DNA of 7,179 nt from an uncultured Bacteroidales bacterium (GTDB taxonomy: Bacteria; Bacteroidota; Bacteroidia; Bacteroidales; UBA932), in NCBI GenBank assembly GCA_946617545.1, contig CAMOKK010000066.1, forward strand, positions 1 through 7,179, given 5' to 3'. Made by a program: the position numbers and the translations under genes. The notes under the pieces were generated by a model. It was not told the origin of the DNA and did not search any database. It saw only the letters and a list, made by a program, of their open reading frames with translations. Below, piece by piece: positions 1-6,632 of this stretch (its first letter is position 1; each line of letters opens with the position of its first letter).

Positions 1-992
1 GCCGATACCTTATTCTGAAGGGTGCTACGGGCAACAACCTCAAAAGCGTGGACGTGCGCTTCCCGCTGGGCTGCCTCATCGGGGTGGCCGGCCTGTCCGG
101 CAGCGGCAAGAGCTCGCTGGTGAACGAGACGCTCATGCCCATCCTCAAGCAGAAATTCTACCGCTCCAAGGAAAAACCGCTGCCCTACGCCGCCATCGAA
201 GGCGTTGAGAACATAGACAAACTCATTGAGATTGACCAGAGTCCCATCGGCCGGACGCCCCGCTCCAATCCGGCCACCTTCACCTCCGTGTTCGGGGACA
301 TCCGCGCCCTCTTTGAAGATACGCAGGACGCGAAGGTGCGCGGTTACAAGGCCGGCGTCTTCTCTTTCAACGTGCCCGGAGGCCGATGCGAGGAGTGCAA
401 GGGCGCGGGCATCAAGGTTATCGAAATGAACTTCCTGCCTTCTGTTCATGTGCCCTGCGAGGTATGCGGCGGAACCCGTTACAAGGAGGATATCCTGGCC
501 GTGAAGTACAAGGGAAAGAGCATCAACGACGTGCTGGAAATGTCCATTACGGAGGCCTACGAGTTCTTCAAGCCCATCCCCAAGATTGCGGCCAAGCTCA
601 AGGCCCTGGCCGATGTGGGCCTGGGCTATATCCGCCTGGGCCAGAGCGCAGTCACCCTCTCCGGCGGCGAGAGTCAGCGCATGAAACTGGCGGCCGAACT
701 CTCCCGTCCATCCACCGGCAAGACCCTCTACATCCTGGACGAACCCACCACAGGCCTGCACTTCGAAGACATCAAAGTGCTCATGGGCGTTCTGCAGAGG
801 TTGGTGGATGCCGGCAACACCGTCATCATCATCGAGCACAATCTGGACGTGCTCAAGAGTGTGGACTACATTTTTGACATGGGCCCGGAAGGCGGCCGCA
901 AGGGTGGTCGCATCGTGGCCGAAGGCACCCCCGAAGACTTGGCGCTGGACTCGGAGTCCGTTACCGGGCCTTTCCTGAAAGAGGTGTTATAA
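1..992 (+). CDS. uvrA: UvrA, excinuclease ABC subunit A (C-terminal part; 5' end outside window)
   Basis: UvrA is the ATPase that finds bulky DNA lesions and loads UvrB in nucleotide excision repair. The frame is open from base 3, so this is the last 329 residues, covering the second ATP-binding half. The Walker A motif GLSGSGKSS lies near bases 90-116. A zinc module follows, with CEEC at about 387-398 and CEVC at 456-467 separated by the typical [12 protein letters not shown] spacer. The ABC signature [12 protein letters not shown] is at about 657-692 and Walker [13 protein letters not shown], at about 726-761. The conserved [13 protein letters not shown] segment sits between Walker A and the zinc module. 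All key motifs are intact. The GTG at base 48 is an internal valine and not a start, because homology to UvrA continues upstream of it. The gene ends with TAA at 990-992, inside the convergent permease gene. A paralogous UvrA2 cannot be excluded without the N-terminal half. Confidence 0.97.
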   Translation, partial: RYLILKGATGNNLKSVDVRFPLGCLIGVAGLSGSGKSSLVNETLMPILKQKFYRSKEKPLPYAAIEGVENIDKLIEIDQSPIGRTPRSNPATFTSVFGDIRALFEDTQDAKVRGYKAGVFSFNVPGGRCEECKGAGIKVIEMNFLPSVHVPCEVCGGTRYKEDILAVKYKGKSINDVLEMSITEAYEFFKPIPKIAAKLKALADVGLGYIRLGQSAVTLSGGESQRMKLAAELSRPSTGKTLYILDEPTTGLHFEDIKVLMGVLQRLVDAGNTVIIIEHNLDVLKSVDYIFDMGPEGGRKGGRIVAEGTPEDLALDSESVTGPFLKEVL

Positions 993-2220
993 CTTGGCCG
1001 ATGCCCCAGCAGAGGGCGGCCACAACCATGCCGTTGATGGAAGCGAAGCCCCAGTTCACCAGATTGGCCACCAGGGCGCCGGCTATCACACCCACGATGG
1101 CGCTCCAGTCCACCACCTTCTCTTCCACCTTCTTGCCCCGGTTCAGGAAATAGTGCAGGATGAGGATGATGCCCACGGGAGGCAGGGTGGCATTGAGCAC
1201 ATTGAGCCAGTCGCAGAAATTCCAGTAGAGCCAGATGGAAGCCACCGTGCCGATGGCGCCGGACACAAACACCATGGTCTTCTTGGGGAAGCCGAAGATG
1301 TTGGAAAGGCCCAGTCCGGCCGTGTAAAGGGCGTTGTCATTGGTGGTCCAGATGTTCAGGCCCAGGACCAGGACGGCCAGGTAGAAGAGGTTCAGGTTGA
1401 GCATCACCTCGAAGATGTCGTTACCGCCGGCGTAGATGCTGGAAACGGCGCCGAACAGGAACATAAGGCTATTACCCAGGAAGAACGCCACCACCGTGAT
1501 GATGAGGCCCATCTTCCCATTCTTGGCAAAACGCGTGAAATTGGGTGTTGCCGTACCGCCGGAAACGAAACTGCCCACCACCAGACCGGCGCCGGCAATG
1601 ATTCCCATGTCCTTGGTGCCCTTGGCAAACTGTTCCACCATGCCGGTATCTCCGTTACGGATGGCCAGAATCATGGCAATCGTACCCAGGATAGCCACTG
1701 CGGGGACGGCTACGTAGCTTATAATGGTAAGGCTCCTGATTCCGTAGTAGGCTGTAGACGTCATCAGCACACCGGCAATGGCAACCAGCAGGTAGCTCTC
1801 CAAGGGCATATTGTCCGGAGCCACATCCAGGCCCATTATTTCCTTGGCGACGGGGATGGCGAACATGGCCAGACCTACGCCGAACCACCCTGTCTGCGTG
1901 AAACTGATCATCGCGCTGGGAAGCCAGCTTCCCTTGGTGCCGAAACTGCGGCGGGCCAGCATATCCAGGGTGAGACCGCTTTCGGCTCCAATCCAACCCA
2001 AGGCTCCGGTGTAAGCCGCCAGGATGAGGCCGCCCAGCAGCATGGCCCACAGGAAATCATACCAGTCCAGGCCATTGGCCAGTTGCTGGCCCACCCACAT
2101 GCTGGCGCTGAAGAAGGTGAAGCCCAGCATCACCATAAACATGCTCAGGTTGCTTTTGCGGCCGGCCTTGTCTACGGCAGAGGTGGTGTAGTCCGCATCG
2201 ATGATCTTGTTGTTATTCAT
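961..2220 (-). CDS. codB: Cytosine permease, NCS1 family (CodB-like)
   Basis: This 419-residue inner-membrane transporter belongs to the nucleobase:cation symporter-1 family and closely resembles E. coli CodB in length and motifs. Shared blocks, in order, are FTFFSASMW (35-42), GSWLPS (97-102), QTGWFGVG (109-116), AMFAIPV (118-124), AVPAVA (171-176), VVGSF (214-218), [10 protein letters not shown] (245-254), [14 protein letters not shown] (286-299), GTV (324-326) and PPVG (347-350). About twelve hydrophobic segments are visible. From family knowledge it should import cytosine with a cation; a related base remains possible. The start was placed at the ATG at 2220, because the in-frame codons further upstream lie inside the preceding gene and CodB proteins have a short hydrophilic N-terminus like [10 protein letters not shown]. 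This ATG overlaps the stop of the phosphoribosyltransferase-like gene by 8 bases (ATGAATAA), suggesting translational coupling. The 3' end overlaps uvrA by 32 bases. No cytosine deaminase gene is present in the window. Confidence 0.93.
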   Translation of the reverse strand: MNNNKIIDADYTTSAVDKAGRKSNLSMFMVMLGFTFFSASMWVGQQLANGLDWYDFLWAMLLGGLILAAYTGALGWIGAESGLTLDMLARRSFGTKGSWLPSAMISFTQTGWFGVGLAMFAIPVAKEIMGLDVAPDNMPLESYLLVAIAGVLMTSTAYYGIRSLTIISYVAVPAVAILGTIAMILAIRNGDTGMVEQFAKGTKDMGIIAGAGLVVGSFVSGGTATPNFTRFAKNGKMGLIITVVAFFLGNSLMFLFGAVSSIYAGGNDIFEVMLNLNLFYLAVLVLGLNIWTTNDNALYTAGLGLSNIFGFPKKTMVFVSGAIGTVASIWLYWNFCDWLNVLNATLPPVGIILILHYFLNRGKKVEEKVVDWSAIVGVIAGALVANLVNWGFASINGMVVAALCWGIGQVITPLSGKAR

Positions 2221-3238
2221 ATTGCTGTAAGTTTGTTTTAATAGCTTGGATGCGCTGCGTGGCAATGCTCTCCAGGGGTAGGGCGGAGGCTTTCTTCAGG
2301 AATTCCGTTTCATCGGCCCAAAGGGCGGAGAGGCTGTTGTCCTTTAATTCTTCGAACCTGTTCACCGCCAGCCACTGCTCAAAGGAGAGGGGCTCCTCAT
2401 AGCCCAGCTTCTCTCCTGCCAGTTTGGCGGGATCTATCCTGTCGGCCCGGCTCCGGATGCCCTCCCAATACTCCAGGACTTCCCTGAAATGGACCGGAAT
2501 CTCATAGCGACGGGCGCCGCCGTCGTAAATGATGCACTTTTCCAGGATAGAATAGGGATGATTCAGGACATAGCGCCGGAACTCCGGAGCCACGACGCCC
2601 CCCTTCCAGCCAAAGTCTATGTCCGGGACATTGATGCCCGTAGCGCCGGCCGATTCGTAGACCGTGAAAATGCCTTCGTAAAAGAAGCAATCAAAGCCCT
2701 CGAACTCCGGGAATATCTGGCGGATTTCCTTCGTCTTTTTCTCCATCAGCTCGATGGCGCGGGTGCCGCCGATGGTGAAGAAAATAATCTTGCGGATACT
2801 GCCTCCGCCGCGGCGGAAACGGTCCACCACCTGGTCCAGACACAAGCGCAATGTATCTCCGGTGGCAATGATATCTCCTATGATAAGGGTGCGGTCCCTG
2901 GTAATGCGCAGCTTTTCGTACTTGATTTCCAGACCGGTGATGATTTGGTTTTCGATAATGCGCTCGCAGGAAACGAAATGGATGTTGCCTACGCGGATGC
3001 CGCTTCTGAAACAGGCCTCTTCTACAGGATAGTTCAGTCCTCCGCGAAGGATGGTAAAGATATCCACCTCCCTGCCTCCGGAGGGGAACAGATGCTGCAG
3101 GGCGGCCTCTGTAGGAGGAAGCATACACTGGTAGGTATCAAAGCCCACCACCTCCGGAAACGCCATCAGGCGGCAGGTTCCCTCCTTACTGAGAATGAAA
3201 TAACGGTTGACAAACTGCTCTGACAGCAGTTCATACAT
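2213..3238 (-). CDS. Phosphoribosyltransferase-fold protein of unassigned specificity, coupled to the cytosine permease gene
   Basis: From the chosen start this protein has 341 residues. Around residues 117-130 it carries TLIIGDIIATGDTL, which matches the PRPP-binding motif of type I phosphoribosyltransferases, although the first of the two usual acidic residues is Gly. Around 62-68 lies TILRGGL, like the pyrophosphate loop of uracil phosphoribosyltransferase (typically ILRAGL). A later block, TGINVPDIDFGWKGG (200-214), might correspond to the base-recognition end of that family; this is inference. A mostly helical-looking region of over 100 residues follows, which a plain uracil phosphoribosyltransferase of about 210 residues lacks. 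The protein is cytosolic, with no signal peptide. The gene overlaps the permease start by 8 bases, so it probably handles or senses the imported base. I chose ATG 3238: it follows an A-rich stretch, and the codons between 3298 and 3239 use the third position unlike the rest. An in-frame ATG at 3298 would add 20 residues, but it lies directly after a terminator T-tract. Catalytic activity and substrate are unknown. Confidence 0.8.
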   Translation of the reverse strand: MYELLSEQFVNRYFILSKEGTCRLMAFPEVVGFDTYQCMLPPTEAALQHLFPSGGREVDIFTILRGGLNYPVEEACFRSGIRVGNIHFVSCERIIENQIITGLEIKYEKLRITRDRTLIIGDIIATGDTLRLCLDQVVDRFRRGGGSIRKIIFFTIGGTRAIELMEKKTKEIRQIFPEFEGFDCFFYEGIFTVYESAGATGINVPDIDFGWKGGVVAPEFRRYVLNHPYSILEKCIIYDGGARRYEIPVHFREVLEYWEGIRSRADRIDPAKLAGEKLGYEEPLSFEQWLAVNRFEELKDNSLSALWADETEFLKKASALPLESIATQRIQAIKTNLQQYE

Positions 3239-3298
3239 CTTTGTATCTTGCCGCAGCCCTACAGAATGAAGGGTAGCCTCATGCAAACAAATGGACAT

Positions 3299-3327
3299 AA
3301 AAAATCCCGATTAGACTTAACCGGGAT
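3299..3327 (-). terminator. Rho-independent terminator after the lipoprotein gene
   Basis: On the minus strand a 10-bp stem, ATCCCGGTTA / TAATCGGGAT (one G-U pair), closes a 4-base loop, AGTC, and is followed at once by six T residues (3304-3299). This is the classic layout for an intrinsic terminator of the operon coming from the right. The stop codon of the lipoprotein gene (3319-3317) spans the end of the 5' arm and the first loop base. The stem could also act as an operator for the next gene, because it overlaps that gene's predicted transcription start. Read on the plus strand it has no T-tract, so it is not bidirectional. Confidence 0.75.
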
Positions 3328-4012
3328 ACAAAAATAAGAGAAAACGAGTGAAATAGCAAATTTCTCGACACAAATTAGGGCCGAAAGGGGGAACAAGCCT
3401 CACCGTCACGGGCACCAGGCGGGCCGATTGGGACAGCTTCTGCGGATTGGTGCCGGGGACGCCCTGGGGAACGGGCATGCCTAAGCCGGCAAAAAGCTCC
3501 TCCCAATAGGCTGGAAGGCTGCCGTCCGGGGCCAGCCAGTTCATGGGCTCACTGGGGAAAACAGGCGCTCCGGATGCGTCCAGAAAGCATTTTTGCACCA
3601 GTTCGGAGCAGTAAAGGTCTTCGTTGTCCGGCAAAAAACGGTAGTCGTAGCTTCGGCCGCAATAGGAGCGTGCCCGCGAAACCGCAGCCGAAACATCCAC
3701 GCCTTTAACGCGCCGCACTGCAAAAACAGACGCGGGAAAATCTTCCAAAAACACCTCCAAAGGCCGACGGGACACGCCCCGCTTACCGGTAGCGTCAATG
3801 ACCCAGATGCTGTCTCCTTGCACCTCTACCACGGCCACATGGGTGAAATTCAGACTATCCGAACCGCCCGTGGCCGCCATAATAGCCGTATCCATGCCAT
3901 CGGCCTCCAAAAGCGGCGCCACAAAAATCAAATCTCCACTGCGCAGCCGCTCTCCCCTGCCACAGGCAAAGGAAAGAATCAGAAGCACAAGGTACAAGAG
4001 CCTTTTATTCAT
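3317..4012 (-). CDS. YiiX/YebB-like NlpC/P60-superfamily cysteine hydrolase, probable lipoprotein
   Basis: This 231-residue protein has the permuted NlpC/P60 (papain-like) fold typical of the YiiX group. It shows RSGDLIFV (24-31), NFTHVAVV (55-62) with the likely catalytic His58, YDYRFLPDNEDLYCSELV (122-139) with the likely catalytic Cys135, and a conserved tail block PMNWL...W...LGMPVPQGVPGTNP (156-190). Family members are thought to hydrolyse amide or ester bonds in cell-wall or lipid substrates; the substrate here is unknown. The N-terminus, MNKRLLYLVLLILSFACG, is a short signal peptide ending in a cysteine (Cys17). The lipobox SFAC is imperfect (Ser at -3), so lipid attachment is probable but not certain. 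The start at ATG 4012 was chosen over longer in-frame options because the signal peptide begins there and it overlaps the oxidoreductase stop as ATGA. The last 30 or so residues extend beyond where the family usually ends and are translated from promoter-like DNA. Confidence 0.85.
   Translation of the reverse strand: MNKRLLYLVLLILSFACGRGERLRSGDLIFVAPLLEADGMDTAIMAATGGSDSLNFTHVAVVEVQGDSIWVIDATGKRGVSRRPLEVFLEDFPASVFAVRRVKGVDVSAAVSRARSYCGRSYDYRFLPDNEDLYCSELVQKCFLDASGAPVFPSEPMNWLAPDGSLPAYWEELFAGLGMPVPQGVPGTNPQKLSQSARLVPVTVRLVPPFGPNLCREICYFTRFLLFLYPG
3329..3360 (-). promoter_or_regulatory. Bacteroidota-type promoter for the phosphoribosyltransferase/permease unit
   Basis: On the minus strand TTTG (3360-3357) is followed after 20 bases by TATTTTTG (3336-3329). 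This matches the known Bacteroidota primary sigma-factor consensus, TTTG at -33 and TAnnTTTG at -7, at about the right spacing. Transcription should start near 3322-3325. That gives a leader of roughly 85 bases to the ATG at 3238, or about 25 bases to the ATG at 3298. The region is strikingly A/T-rich compared with its surroundings. It lies inside the 3' end of the lipoprotein reading frame. The start point is inferred and not observed. Confidence 0.6.
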
Positions 4013-4971
4013 GTAAAGCTCACACCCCACTCCGCACGGAGACGGTCCATCAGGTGCATCAGGTACAAGGACTCGCTGTGGGGCATCTGGGGCGGCTCCA
4101 ACAAACCGGCGCGGATGGCGTCCCGGCAAGCGCGGAACTGGTACTCGAAGCCGGTAATCTCCGGAGGCATCTGAACCACACGCTCCACCACATGCCGCTT
4201 CCGGCAAACGCTGATGCGGGTGGGATGAATGAGGTCGTCAAAAAGCAGGTAGCCGGTGGTGCCGGCAATCACGGCCTCGTTTCCGCCCTGGCACCAGGCC
4301 GATGCCTGCAGGGAAGCCAGGGTGCCGTCGGCCAGCACCAGCGTAATGTCTTCCGTGGCGTCTACGCCCGTATCGGCCTTGATGCAGGTGGTGTTGAGAC
4401 GCTCGATGGGGCTGTCGAAGAACATCCGCACGAAATTGAGGAGGTAGATGCCCAAATCCAGCAGCGCTCCCCCGCCCAGCTCCGGCCGGAGGACACGCTC
4501 TTTGTCGGAAACATTGTAGGCTATGCTGGCCGTCACCATCTTGGGCTGGCCGATGACGCCGGACGCCAGCAGCTCCCGCCCCAGCTCATGAACAGGCATG
4601 TAGCGCGGCCACAGGGCCTCCGCCACAAAAACGCCCTTCTCCCGGGCCAGGGCCAGGATGGTGGCCGCTTCGGTGGCATTGAGCATGAAGGACTTTTCCA
4701 CCAGGCAGGGCTTCCCGGCAAGGATGGCATCCCGGGTCACTTCAAAATGACAGGAATGGGGAACGGCCACATAGACCAGCTCCACATCCGGATCGGCCAG
4801 AAGGTCCGCGTAAGAGCCATAGGCCCGCGGAACGGAAAAACGCGCGGCAAAGGACTGCGCCTTTTCCAAAGAACGGGAGCCAATGGCCAGACACTGCATG
4901 TCTTCCATGGCGCCGAGGGTGATGGCGGCTTTCTGAGCAATATGGCCCGCCCCGATAATTCCTACATTCAT
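4009..4971 (-). CDS. Gfo/Idh/MocA-family NAD(P)-dependent oxidoreductase (dihydrodiol dehydrogenase-like)
   Basis: The protein has 320 residues, a normal length for the family. The N-terminal Rossmann domain begins with VGIIGAGHIAQ (3-13), which binds NAD(P). The EKP-type motif appears as VEKSF (91-95), with Lys93 the expected catalytic lysine. The C-terminal alpha/beta domain carries LWPRYMP (120-126) and GGGALLDLGIY (167-177). The tyrosine in place of the histidine used by many sugar dehydrogenases resembles the dimeric dihydrodiol dehydrogenase/glucose-fructose oxidoreductase-like branch. Such enzymes oxidise or reduce sugars, inositols or diols in the cytosol; the substrate cannot be told from sequence. 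The start at ATG 4971 is the only one that precedes the glycine-rich loop sensibly. It lies 41 bases downstream of the kinase gene and overlaps the lipoprotein gene by 4 bases (ATGA), so it is probably co-transcribed with both. Confidence 0.9.
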   Translation of the reverse strand: MNVGIIGAGHIAQKAAITLGAMEDMQCLAIGSRSLEKAQSFAARFSVPRAYGSYADLLADPDVELVYVAVPHSCHFEVTRDAILAGKPCLVEKSFMLNATEAATILALAREKGVFVAEALWPRYMPVHELGRELLASGVIGQPKMVTASIAYNVSDKERVLRPELGGGALLDLGIYLLNFVRMFFDSPIERLNTTCIKADTGVDATEDITLVLADGTLASLQASAWCQGGNEAVIAGTTGYLLFDDLIHPTRISVCRKRHVVERVVQMPPEITGFEYQFRACRDAIRAGLLEPPQMPHSESLYLMHLMDRLRAEWGVSFT

Positions 4972-4976
4972 AAAGA

Positions 4977-4984
4977 CAAAGGTA
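4977..4984 (-). promoter_or_regulatory. Possible internal -7 promoter element before the oxidoreductase gene
   Basis: The only sizeable gap in the right-hand operon (4972-5012) contains TACCTTTG on the minus strand, a full match to the Bacteroidota -7 word TAnnTTTG. It lies 5 bases before the ATG at 4971. No clean TTTG sits about 20 bases upstream, so the -33 half is missing. If real, the transcript would begin at or next to the start codon and be nearly leaderless. A chance match is quite possible. Confidence 0.25.
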
Positions 4985-5012
4985 CAAAGATTTCCGGGGA
5001 ACGCAGCAGCAA

Positions 5013-6632
5013 TTAGAGCGTCTGCCCGCCGATAAACTCCCGCATGATGGAAGTGGGAGGGATGGCGGCAATCTCTGAGGGCTGCAAGGCCACAATATAG
5101 GAGAGGAACTTCAGCAGGCGCACGGCCTCGGCATAGGCCTCGGAGGTGGGCATGATACGCCGCAGCAGCGGCTCTGCATAGTAGCGAAGCATGGGCAGCT
5201 CGTACAGGAGGGCCGTGTTGAACTGGGCATCGGCATTTTCCTGGAAGGGGAAGATGTGGAGGTTCTCCCCTCTTCGCACGGAAGCCCAGCGGAGGATGGT
5301 CTCTTCCGGCGAGATGCCCCGCACACGGTTGTCCCGCACCATGCGGCGCAGCAGCCGGTTGTCGGCCGTGGAGATGCAGTTGTTCTCGTCCAGTTTAAGG
5401 GAGGTCAGGGCCGATGCAAACACCCTGTAAATCCGGCTCTGGTCCACCGAGGGAACCATTTTGGGGTCCAGGGCGTGGATGCCTTCCATTATCAGGATGT
5501 CGTTCTGGTCCAGTTGCATCATATTACCCTCGAAGAAGGGTTTGCCCTGCTTGAAATCGTAGCGCGGCAGCTCCACTTCTCCGCCGTCCAAAAGGGTGTT
5601 CAGATGCCGTCCCAGCAGTTCCAGGTCCATGGCTTCCAGGGCCTCGAAATCGTACTTTCCGTCCTCGTCCAAGGGCGTACGTTCGCGGGAAACAAAGTAA
5701 TTGTCCAGCTCAATCACCTTGGGATTCATGCCCAGCACTTTGAGCTGCTGGGCCAGCCGGAGGGAAGAGGAGGTTTTTCCGCTGGAGGAAGGTCCGGCAA
5801 TGAAGACAATCTTCACCCGTTCGCGCTCTGCGTAAATCTTGTCGGCCAAATCTGCATAGGCCCTTTCCTGCCGGGCTTCGCAGAGGTTGATCAGTTCCAC
5901 GGCCTTTCCGTCCATCAGACGCTGGTTCAGGGCCCCCATGCTCACGATTCCGGTGGTCTTGCACCACTTTCCGTACTCCTTGAGCGTAATGGTGAGTTTC
6001 TTCTGTTTCAAGCGGGGAATCACTCGGGTGATGTCTTCCAGCCAGGGATATTGTAGGCAGAAACCGTGATGGAAGGGCACCAGGTCAAAGACCTTCAGAT
6101 AGCCCGTGGAGGGCACCAGCGGGCCGTAGAAATTGTCGGCCACACCGTCCAGGAAATACACCGTGCAGGTGTATCGGCCCAAGGAGCGCTGGATGCCCGC
6201 CTTCAGGCGCTGGTTCTGGGACTCGAAGATGGCCTCGGCCTCCGAGGAAAGCATTTTCTTATGCGAAAAAGGCAGGTCCAGGGCCACCAGGCGGCGCATC
6301 TCTTCCCGCAGCTTCAGAATGTCCTCGTCGGAGACATGCTCTCCCCGGAACTTGCAGTAATATCCGCTGGGAAGGGAGTGGTTAATCTTGAAAATCTTTT
6401 CCGGAAAGAGGTTCCGGGCCGCCCGCTGCGCCAGAAAGCACAGGGAACGGATATAGGTGCGGCGGCCGTCCGGATGGTTGTAGCCGATAAACTCCACGTG
6501 GGCCGGCTCGTTCAATTCATAATCCAGGGCTTTCAGTTGGTGATCCACCAGGGCGGCCAGGACAGGGTACTCCTTTCCCGTCTTGGAATCTTTGACGACG
6601 GCGGGAGCGATGGAACTCAGTTTCTGACTCAT
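5013..6632 (-). CDS. Nucleoside (uridine-like) kinase with ThrRS-like N-terminal region
   Basis: This 539-residue cytosolic protein joins two parts. The N-terminal region (about 45-240), with YNHPDGRRTYIRSLCFLA (51-68) and INHSLPSGYYCKF (83-95), resembles the TGS and second additional domains of threonyl-tRNA synthetase seen in this kinase family. The C-terminal part (about 270-480) is a phosphoribulokinase/uridine kinase-type P-loop domain. It has Walker A AGPSSSGKTS (279-288), the substrate-binding ELDNYFVSRERTPLDEDGKYDFE (308-330 region), MEGIHAL (382-388) and an arginine-rich lid RRMVRDNRVRG (429-439). From family knowledge such proteins phosphorylate nucleosides with ATP or GTP; which nucleoside is unclear. 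ATG 6632 overlaps the glycoside hydrolase stop as ATGA, pointing to translational coupling. The domain fusion is normal for this family and not a local oddity. Confidence 0.92.
   Translation of the reverse strand: MSQKLSSIAPAVVKDSKTGKEYPVLAALVDHQLKALDYELNEPAHVEFIGYNHPDGRRTYIRSLCFLAQRAARNLFPEKIFKINHSLPSGYYCKFRGEHVSDEDILKLREEMRRLVALDLPFSHKKMLSSEAEAIFESQNQRLKAGIQRSLGRYTCTVYFLDGVADNFYGPLVPSTGYLKVFDLVPFHHGFCLQYPWLEDITRVIPRLKQKKLTITLKEYGKWCKTTGIVSMGALNQRLMDGKAVELINLCEARQERAYADLADKIYAERERVKIVFIAGPSSSGKTSSSLRLAQQLKVLGMNPKVIELDNYFVSRERTPLDEDGKYDFEALEAMDLELLGRHLNTLLDGGEVELPRYDFKQGKPFFEGNMMQLDQNDILIMEGIHALDPKMVPSVDQSRIYRVFASALTSLKLDENNCISTADNRLLRRMVRDNRVRGISPEETILRWASVRRGENLHIFPFQENADAQFNTALLYELPMLRYYAEPLLRRIMPTSEAYAEAVRLLKFLSYIVALQPSEIAAIPPTSIMREFIGGQTL

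Noticed and set aside
947..959. Inverted repeat GGACTCGGAGTCC near the end of uvrA as a terminator
   Set aside because: Stem of only five pairs with a 3-base loop, no following T-tract, and it lies in conserved coding sequence.
994..2241. Long plus-strand open frame (415 codons) opposite the permease gene
   Set aside because: It mirrors the codon bias of the permease gene, and its product is rich in His, Gly and Gln with no recognisable domain or membrane pattern. The minus-strand reading is an unmistakable CodB.
2221..2265. Extended N-terminus of the permease up to base 2265
   Set aside because: The extra 15 codons overlap the end of the preceding gene and have no counterpart in CodB proteins; ATG 2220 gives the expected length of 419.
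4013..4207. Extended N-terminus of the lipoprotein up to base 4207
   Set aside because: The added residues are Pro/Gly/Ala-rich, lie within the oxidoreductase coding region and precede an obvious signal peptide starting at 4012.
4054..5016. Plus-strand open frame of 320 codons opposite the oxidoreductase gene
   Set aside because: Low-complexity His/Gly/Gln-rich translation typical of an antisense shadow in GC-rich DNA; the opposite strand encodes a clear Gfo/Idh/MocA protein.
5256..6056. Plus-strand open frame of 266 codons opposite the nucleoside kinase
   Set aside because: No recognisable domain, and it lies fully opposite a well-conserved P-loop kinase; treated as a shadow.
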